Shown: one piece after another, positions 52,967 through 64,000 of the stretch
Position numbering within the stretch: position 1 is the first letter of the stretch
Layout of the letters: every line of letters begins with the position of its first letter
Source: Solimonas soli DSM 21787
Lineage (GTDB): Bacteria > Pseudomonadota > Gammaproteobacteria > Nevskiales > Nevskiaceae
Direction: 5' to 3'
Length of the DNA stretch: 64,000 nt
Assembly: GCF_000474945.1 (NCBI RefSeq)
Contig: NZ_AXDW01000004.1
Coordinates: 186,001-250,000 of the forward strand
The notes under the pieces: generated by a model
Database searches by the model: none
Told to the model about the DNA's origin: nothing
Seen by the model: the letters and a program-made list of their open reading frames with translations, nothing else
Translations under genes and position numbers: made by a program

Positions 52967-53004
52967 GGATGATGTTCCGGCGAAACCAGAACGATACGAC
53001 GCCC

Positions 53005-54030
53005 ATGTACGCCGCCGCCCGCTCGCTCCTCTTCAAGCTCGACGCCGAACGCGCGCACGAGCTGACGCTGGAAACCTTCCGGCATTTCCCGAAGCTGGCG
53101 ACATGGCCGTTCGCGCATGGCGCGGTGAATGATCCGGTCGAGCTGCTCGGCCTGCGCTTCGCGAACCGCGTCGGCCTCGCCGCCGGTCTCGACAAGAATG
53201 GCGAATGCCTCGACGCCTGGGGCCGGCTCGGTTTCGGCTTCGTCGAGGTCGGCACGGTGACGCCGCGCGCGCAGCCGGGCAATCCGAAGCCACGCATGTT
53301 CCGGCTGCCGGAGCACACGGCGATCATCAATCGCCTGGGCTTCAACAACCGGGGCGTCGACTACCTGCTCGAACGCGTGGCCGGGAGCGATTATCGCGGC
53401 GTGCTCGGCATCAACATCGGCAAGAATTTCGACACGCCGATCGAACGCGCCGCCGAGGATTACCTGGTCTGCCTGCGCAAGGTCTGGCGCGCGGCGAGCT
53501 ACGTCACCGTCAACATCTCCTCGCCGAACACCAAGAACCTGCGCGAGCTGCAGAGCGAGGCCAGGCTGCGGGCGTTGCTCGCGCAGCTGAAGGGCGAGGG
53601 CGACAGGCTCGCGCAGATGCACGGCAAGCGCACGCCGCTGCTGGTCAAGATCGCGCCCGACGTCGACGACGAGCAGCTCGACGCCATCGCGCGCGTCGCG
53701 CGCGAGACCGGCATCGACGGCCTGATCGCGACCAACACCACGATCACGCGCGATGCCGTCGCCGGCCATGCGCTCGCAGGCGAGACCGGCGGTCTGTCCG
53801 GCGCGCCGCTCAAGCCGCTCGCCGACCGCACGCTCGCCGCGCTGCGCAAGCGCGTTGGCGCGGACTTCGTGCTGATCGGCGTCGGCGGCATCACCTGCGC
53901 ACAGGACGCCTGCGACAAGCGCACGGCCGGCGCCGATCTCGTGCAGATCTACAGCGGCTTCATCTATCGCGGCCCGGCCCTGGTCCGCGATTGCGCCGAC
54001 GCGCTGCGTCGCCTGCCGCCGAGCCGCTGA
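53005..54030 (+). CDS. pyrD: Dihydroorotate dehydrogenase (quinone), class 2
   Basis: This 341-residue FMN enzyme oxidises dihydroorotate with quinone at the inner membrane in pyrimidine synthesis. The N-terminal helices (YAAARSLLFKLDAERAHELTL) that form the quinone tunnel mark class 2. GLRFANRVGLAAGLDKNG, VEVGTVTPRAQPGNPKPR, the active-site segment YVTVNISSPNTKNLR and the C-terminal FMN-phosphate motif LIGVGGI are all present. The ATG giving MYAAARSLLF matches the family. An in-frame start further upstream would fall inside the repeat. Confidence 0.96.
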   Translation: MYAAARSLLFKLDAERAHELTLETFRHFPKLATWPFAHGAVNDPVELLGLRFANRVGLAAGLDKNGECLDAWGRLGFGFVEVGTVTPRAQPGNPKPRMFRLPEHTAIINRLGFNNRGVDYLLERVAGSDYRGVLGINIGKNFDTPIERAAEDYLVCLRKVWRAASYVTVNISSPNTKNLRELQSEARLRALLAQLKGEGDRLAQMHGKRTPLLVKIAPDVDDEQLDAIARVARETGIDGLIATNTTITRDAVAGHALAGETGGLSGAPLKPLADRTLAALRKRVGADFVLIGVGGITCAQDACDKRTAGADLVQIYSGFIYRGPALVRDCADALRRLPPSR

Positions 54031-54203
54031 CGCGACGCCGACCGCGACGGTTGCCGCTCGCGCAGGCAACGCTTAGAGTCCCCTTCGATCAGCGGGCGGG
54101 GTTTCGACAAGCTGACATCGCTCGGCTGTCGCGGCAGGGCTGAAACAAGAAGGGAACGGGGCAAGCACGCGTTCCCACGTCTCACAACTTTTGGGAGTTC
54201 ATC

Positions 54204-55457
54204 ATGCGCTTCAAGGGAGCTGTTGCGGGCGTGGCATGGCTGTTGGCGTCGGCGGGGGCGGGCTGGGCCGGCGTGGCGGGTGCGGTGAACACCGGGGCTT
54301 ACGACATTCCCTACGTCGGTGCCGGCTATCTCTATGAATTCCCCGACTCGGCGCGTCATTCCGATGACGGCCAGGGCGGGCAGCTGCAGTTCGGCTTTCC
54401 GCTCGGCAGCCAGGGCTATCCGAACTGGTCGGCGGAGGCCACGCTGCATCGCCTGGAGCGCGATCGCGACATCGACGGCAAGAGCGACTACCAGACCGGC
54501 CTGATGTTCGACCTCGTCTACGACTTCGGCGAACAGGGCCTCGGCAACTTCGGCGGCGGCTATCGCTTCAAGCCCTTCCTGCTCGGCGGCGTCGGCGTCG
54601 TGCAGAACGACGTGCTCGGCGACAGCCATGAACATGTCGCCTTCGATCTCGGCGGCGGCGTGCTGCTGCCGCTCGGTTCGCTCGGCTGGAACGGACTGGC
54701 GGCGCGCGTCGAGGCGCGCGCGCTCGGCCAGTTCGACAGCAGGAGCACCAACGAAGACTTCCTGCTCGACTACCGGATCAGCGCCGGCCTGCAGCTGCCG
54801 CTGTTCTTCCTCTATCCCGAGCACAAGCACGAGGTCAGCAAGCCGGCCGATTGCGAGCTGGCGGTCGTCGATCCGGTCACCGGCCGCAGCGACTGCGCGG
54901 TCGATTCGGACCGCGACGGCGTCAATGACGACAGTGATCTGTGTCCGGGCACGCCGACCGGCGTCGCCGTCGACGCGCACGGCTGTCCGCTCGACGGCGC
55001 GGCCGGCGAACCGACGCCCGGCGACGAGGACGGCGACGGCGTGGCCGACGCCGCCGACCACTGCCCGGCGACGCGCCGCGGTCTCGCCGTCGATGCGACC
55101 GGCTGCATGGTCGGCCAGTCGCTGTCGCTGAGCGGCGTGCAGTTCGACAACAACACCGCGGTGCTGACCGCCGACGCGCGCCGGCAGCTCGACGAAGTGG
55201 CGGCGACGCTGAAGAACCAGAACGACGTCAACGTGCAGATCATCGGCAACACCGACAACGTCGGCAGCAGCGCGTACAACCTGATGCTCTCGCAGGAGCG
55301 CGCCGAGTCGGTACGCCAGTACCTGATCGCGCGCGGCGTCGACGGCGGCCGTCTCGTCGCCACCGGCCACGGCGCCTTCTATCCGGTCGCGCCGAACACG
55401 ACCGAAGCGGGCCGCGCCAGGAACCGCCGCGTCGAGTTCAAGCTGATCATCCAGTAG
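54204..55457 (+). CDS. OmpA-family outer-membrane protein with TSP3 calcium repeats
   Basis: This 417-residue protein has a signal peptide (ending GWAGVAGA), an N-terminal beta-barrel of about 190 residues, and two thrombospondin type 3-like repeats (DSDRDGVNDDSDLCPGTP and DEDGDGVADAADHC). An OmpA C-terminal peptidoglycan-binding domain (from LSGVQFDNNTAVL) ends it, with GNTDNVGSS and RARNRRVEF carrying the usual Asp and Arg. It probably anchors the outer membrane to peptidoglycan. The start follows GGGAG by eight bases. A strong hairpin follows the gene. Confidence 0.93.
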   Translation: MRFKGAVAGVAWLLASAGAGWAGVAGAVNTGAYDIPYVGAGYLYEFPDSARHSDDGQGGQLQFGFPLGSQGYPNWSAEATLHRLERDRDIDGKSDYQTGLMFDLVYDFGEQGLGNFGGGYRFKPFLLGGVGVVQNDVLGDSHEHVAFDLGGGVLLPLGSLGWNGLAARVEARALGQFDSRSTNEDFLLDYRISAGLQLPLFFLYPEHKHEVSKPADCELAVVDPVTGRSDCAVDSDRDGVNDDSDLCPGTPTGVAVDAHGCPLDGAAGEPTPGDEDGDGVADAADHCPATRRGLAVDATGCMVGQSLSLSGVQFDNNTAVLTADARRQLDEVAATLKNQNDVNVQIIGNTDNVGSSAYNLMLSQERAESVRQYLIARGVDGGRLVATGHGAFYPVAPNTTEAGRARNRRVEFKLIIQ

Positions 55458-55510
55458 GCGCCGGGCGTTCTCGCCTCCGTTGCGCGAGCGGCGGGAGCGC
55501 GCCGCAAGGA

Positions 55511-55540
55511 CGATTCGGGGCCGTGCGCGGCCCCGAATCG
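55511..55540 (+). terminator. Hairpin downstream of the OmpA-family gene
   Basis: A perfect 12-bp stem (CGATTCGGGGCC and its complement) closes a 6-nt loop about 54 bp after the stop codon. There is no T-run on either side, so it may act as a transcript-end stabiliser or a weak terminator. Confidence 0.6.
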
Positions 55541-55589
55541 CCGGCGCCCGGTTCCGTACCCCGCACGGCTCATGCTAGCGTCGCCGATC

Positions 55590-55799
55590 ATGCAAGCCAC
55601 ACCCGTCAGCGCCGATGTCGAATCGCCCTGCACGCGCATCTGCCGCATCGGCGCGCAGGGCCATTGCGTCGGCTGCGGCCGCGATCTCGACGAGATCGTC
55701 GCCTGGCCGCGCGCCGGCCGCGCCCTGAAGCTGGCGATCCGCGAACGCGCGGCAGCGCGCCTGCGCGAGCATCCCGACCACCAGGAGCACGAGCCGTGA
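55590..55799 (+). CDS. DUF1289 family small protein
   Basis: This 69-residue protein matches DUF1289: SPCTRICRIGAQGHCVGCGRDLDEIVAWPR has the four cysteines of the conserved motif (C-x3-C-x8-C-x2-C), which may bind zinc or a cluster. The Pfam family is of unknown function. It may instead start at the ATG at 55572, adding six residues. Its TGA overlaps the GTG of the thioesterase gene, implying translational coupling. Confidence 0.88.
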   Translation: MQATPVSADVESPCTRICRIGAQGHCVGCGRDLDEIVAWPRAGRALKLAIRERAAARLREHPDHQEHEP

Positions 55800-56248
55800 G
55801 CGAGCGCCCGGCGCGACCCGGCCGCGACGATTTCGGTCATTTTCACGAACTGGCGACGCGCTGGTCCGACTGCGACATGCTCGGCCACGTCAACAACGCG
55901 CGCTACTACAGCTTCGACGAATCGGCGCGGCTCGATTACTTCGGCGAGATGATTGCCGGCCGGCCCGGCTTCTGGGGCGAGCAGGGTTTCATCCTCGCGC
56001 ATCTCGCCTGCGACTTCATCGAACAGCTGCATCACCCCTCGACCATCCGCTTCGGCTTCCGCATCCGCCGCATCGGCCGCAGCAGCATGAATACCGAAGG
56101 CGCACTGTTCGTCGGCGAGCGCCTGATCGCCGTCACGCGCGGCGTGCTGCTGTGGTTCAACTACCGCGACAACAAGCCGGTGCCGGTGCCGGACTACGCG
56201 CGCGCGTATATCCGCGGCAAGGAGCGGCTGGCGCCGGAGGAGGTTTGA
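55796..56248 (+). CDS. Acyl-CoA thioesterase, hotdog fold
   Basis: This 150-residue protein is a 4HBT-type thioesterase. It has RWSDCDMLGHVNNARYYSFDESARLDYF, where Asp and the HVNN motif form the active site. SSMNTEGALFVGERLIAVTRGVLLWFNY is the second half of the fold. It probably hydrolyses acyl-CoA; the natural substrate is unknown. The start is GTG in the GTGA overlap with the DUF1289 gene, so co-translation is likely. Confidence 0.92.
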   Translation: MSERPARPGRDDFGHFHELATRWSDCDMLGHVNNARYYSFDESARLDYFGEMIAGRPGFWGEQGFILAHLACDFIEQLHHPSTIRFGFRIRRIGRSSMNTEGALFVGERLIAVTRGVLLWFNYRDNKPVPVPDYARAYIRGKERLAPEEV

Positions 56249-56326
56249 ACGCCGGACGGCTGGCGCGACGCTGACCGGCCATGACTGAAGGCCGGCAATG
56301 GCGGAAGATCGCGAGGGCCGCCGCGC

Positions 56327-56848
56327 CTACAGCCGCAGCTCGCCCAGCTCCCGCGCCGGTCCCGATTCCTCCCACCAGGCGTCGAAGCGCCGCCGCTGCT
56401 GGCGCGCGTCGAGCGGAGCGTGCGGGTACCACCAGGTTTCGAGGTCGTCGTGGCGCTTCTTGTGCAGAAGGGCGTATTCGTCGGCAATGGCGAATTCCTC
56501 GACGAGGTTGCGGCGCTCCTCGCCCAGTTCGCGGATGTGGATGCGGCTCGACAGGCGTCGCGCCAGCTCGACGAGGCGGTGGCCGCGCTGCGCGGCCAGC
56601 TGCGGACGATTGACGAGGATGCGCAGCTCGGCGCGCGGCGAGCGCAGCACGAAGCTGCGCAGCAGTTCGACGATGCCGGGATCGTTCCAGAGACGGCGAT
56701 CGAGCTCGTAGCTGAGCACGCGCAGCTGCAGGTGCGCGCGGGTGATCAGGTTGAGCAGGGCCTGCGTGGTCGCCGCGCTGCCGGCGAGGACGCTGGCGCC
56801 CGCGGGGCCCGCGTCGGATTCGCATTGCGGCTGGTCGCCATCGCTCAT
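56327..56848 (-). CDS. DUF7931-like protein (phospholipase D-like fold)
   Basis: This 173-residue protein (MSDGDQPQCE start; an upstream ATG ten codons earlier is possible) has RAHLQLRVLSYELDRRLWNDPGIVELLRSFVLRSPRAELRILV and SRRIHIRELG-type segments. These resemble a domain I know from gammaproteobacterial proteins named DUF7931, often fused to or annotated as an acetyltransferase. The acetyltransferase motif itself is absent. The fold is suggested to be phospholipase D-like without its HKD motif. No function can be assigned. It is 63 bp downstream of purB's stop... on the same strand, with a hairpin between them. Confidence 0.7.
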   Translation of the reverse strand: MSDGDQPQCESDAGPAGASVLAGSAATTQALLNLITRAHLQLRVLSYELDRRLWNDPGIVELLRSFVLRSPRAELRILVNRPQLAAQRGHRLVELARRLSSRIHIRELGEERRNLVEEFAIADEYALLHKKRHDDLETWWYPHAPLDARQQRRRFDAWWEESGPARELGELRL

Positions 56849-56897
56849 GCCACGCAGCTTAGCGTGGCGGCGTGACATCTGCGCAAGGCGCGCGCCG

Positions 56898-56935
56898 TTT
56901 CAGGCGCGCCCTCCGCACCGACGTCGCGCCTGAAA
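56898..56935 (-). terminator. Hairpin just after purB
   Basis: TTTCAGGCGCG and its exact complement form an 11-bp stem around a 16-nt loop, 6 bp after the purB stop on the minus strand. No T-run follows in the purB direction. It may still limit read-through into the DUF7931-like gene. Confidence 0.5.
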
Positions 56936-56941
56936 GTTTTG

Positions 56942-63175
<6,234 letters not shown>

Positions 63176-63219
63176 GGCGGGCGGGCGGCCGCCGTTACCG
63201 GCCGCAGCGCGAATCACCG

Positions 63220-63249
63220 ATGCCGTCGGCACGCGTCGACGGCATTTTT
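63220..63249 (+). terminator. Rho-independent terminator
   Basis: ATGCCGTCG and its complement form a 9-bp stem with an 8-nt loop, ending in TTTTT. It lies 45 bp after the AAA+ gene stop. The mirror sequence is also preceded by A's on the other strand, so it could serve the convergent peroxidase gene as well. Confidence 0.85.
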
Positions 63250-63265
63250 GCTTGCCATCGCACGC

Positions 63266-64000
63266 TCAAGGCGCGCGCGGCACCGGCCGGGCGTCGGCAT
63301 CCGTCAGCGTGCCGAGGAAGGCAGCGACGTCGGCGATCTCGGCGTCATTCCACACCGGCTTGCCGCCACGATGGTTGGTCATCGGCGCATTGCGTCGATC
63401 GACATTGCCTTGATACTCGACTGGCAGATCGTCGAACGGCTGCGGGCCATCGGGATGCGGGTACCACTTCTCCGGATTCGTATCACGCTGCACGTAGAAG
63501 CGCAGCGCGTCGGTCAGCGTGTGAAAGCGCCCGTTGTGGAAGAACGCGCCGCGGATCGCGACGTTGCGCAAGGTCGGCGTCCTGAACATGCCGCAATACG
63601 ATTTCTCGTCGCGCTTGTCGCGGCGCAGCGGGCCGCACAGACCCAGATCGTAGTAATGCGGATCGGCGTTGGCCGGGATCTCCGCGTTGCGCGGCACGCC
63701 CAGCGTCTGGAAATTGTAGTCGGTGAAGACCGGACGGGCACCGTTCGCACCCTTGTCGACCGGATGACAGGACGCGCAATTGCCGCGTTGCTCGTCGACG
63801 AACAGCGCATAGCCACGCGCCTCCTGCTCGCTGAAGCCGGCCTTGCCATCGAGCACGCGATCGAACTTGCTGTCGAACGGCTGGAAACTCGGATCGTCGA
63901 ACTGGAAGCGTTCCAGTGCCTGGCCCAACGCCGCGAGCGCATCATCGGGCCGCGACAGGATGTCGGTGCCGAACGCTTCGCGAAAGCGCGCCGCGTACCG
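63266..64000 (-). CDS. Di-heme cytochrome c peroxidase family protein, C-terminal part
   Basis: The frame runs off the right edge, so the N-terminal part is missing; the internal TTG near 63928 is not the true start. About 244 residues are visible. Conserved pieces are RYAARFREAFGTDILSRPDDALAALGQALERFQ, the second heme motif CASCH in GNCASCHPVDKG, YNFQTLGVPRN, FRTPTLRNVAIRGAFFHNGRF and LGTLTDAD at the end. This matches CcpA/MauG-type periplasmic enzymes, which reduce hydrogen peroxide or modify proteins. The first heme site and signal peptide lie outside the window. It converges with the AAA+ gene. Confidence 0.9.
   Translation of the reverse strand, partial: RYAARFREAFGTDILSRPDDALAALGQALERFQFDDPSFQPFDSKFDRVLDGKAGFSEQEARGYALFVDEQRGNCASCHPVDKGANGARPVFTDYNFQTLGVPRNAEIPANADPHYYDLGLCGPLRRDKRDEKSYCGMFRTPTLRNVAIRGAFFHNGRFHTLTDALRFYVQRDTNPEKWYPHPDGPQPFDDLPVEYQGNVDRRNAPMTNHRGGKPVWNDAEIADVAAFLGTLTDADARPVPRAP

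Overview
The window is a GC-rich, densely coded stretch of bacterial chromosome. The gene order fabD-fabG-acpP-fabF-pabB-pabC-mltG-tmk-holB-pilZ, a PilZ protein ending in THTM, and GTAG-headed REP-like repeats all point to a gammaproteobacterium. The repeats, and a multi-hairpin intergenic element of a kind I associate with Xanthomonadaceae and relatives, suggest the Xanthomonadales/Lysobacterales-Nevskiales area. The genus cannot be fixed from sequence alone. I see no tRNA, rRNA, CRISPR array, insertion sequence or prophage.

Region 1 (1-9.2 kb, plus strand) is housekeeping: the end of fabD, then fatty-acid synthesis (fabG, acpP, fabF), p-aminobenzoate synthesis (pabB, pabC), peptidoglycan processing (mltG), dTMP kinase, the DNA polymerase III delta-prime subunit, a small DUF1272 cysteine protein, PilZ and a monoheme cytochrome c. 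Region 2 (9.2-15 kb, minus) holds an M28 peptidase, a protein with two cyclic-nucleotide-binding domains and a rhodanese domain, an ABC-F ATPase and a membrane diguanylate cyclase.

Region 3 (15.2-40.8 kb) is a nearly complete glycogen/trehalose/alpha-glucan supercluster. glgP and glgA are on the plus strand. Between them, on the minus strand, lie glgC, glgE, a treS-maltokinase fusion, glgB, glgX, treZ, malQ and treY. Two glycogen-building routes are present: GlgC/GlgA via ADP-glucose, and TreS-Mak/GlgE via maltose-1-phosphate. GlgX, GlgP and MalQ recycle glucan and TreY/TreZ convert it to trehalose. From glgE to treY neighbouring genes overlap by 4 nt (1 nt apart at glgE-treS), except at glgB-glgX, where a 743-bp gap carries two tail-to-tail multi-hairpin repeats. 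A small lipoprotein and a phosphocholine-type phospholipase C, overlapping by 4 nt, follow treY.

Region 4 (41-50.5 kb) is more accessory: a quinone oxidoreductase flanked by inverted REP doublets, a Tat-exported PhoX/DUF839 protein, a DUF2834 membrane protein, a DUF2946-TonB receptor-PepSY operon probably for metal uptake, an SDR, a frameshifted small membrane protein and an Ala/Pro-rich membrane-anchored protein. Region 5 (50.7-64 kb) returns to core functions: a high-molecular-weight FabG, ribA, pyrD, an OmpA-family protein, a DUF1289 protein, a thioesterase, a DUF7931-like protein, purB, fumC, a VOC protein and a glutathione reductase. It then has an AAA+ protein resembling sigma-54 activators but with GAFPGA in place of GAFTGA, and a di-heme cytochrome c peroxidase cut by the window end.
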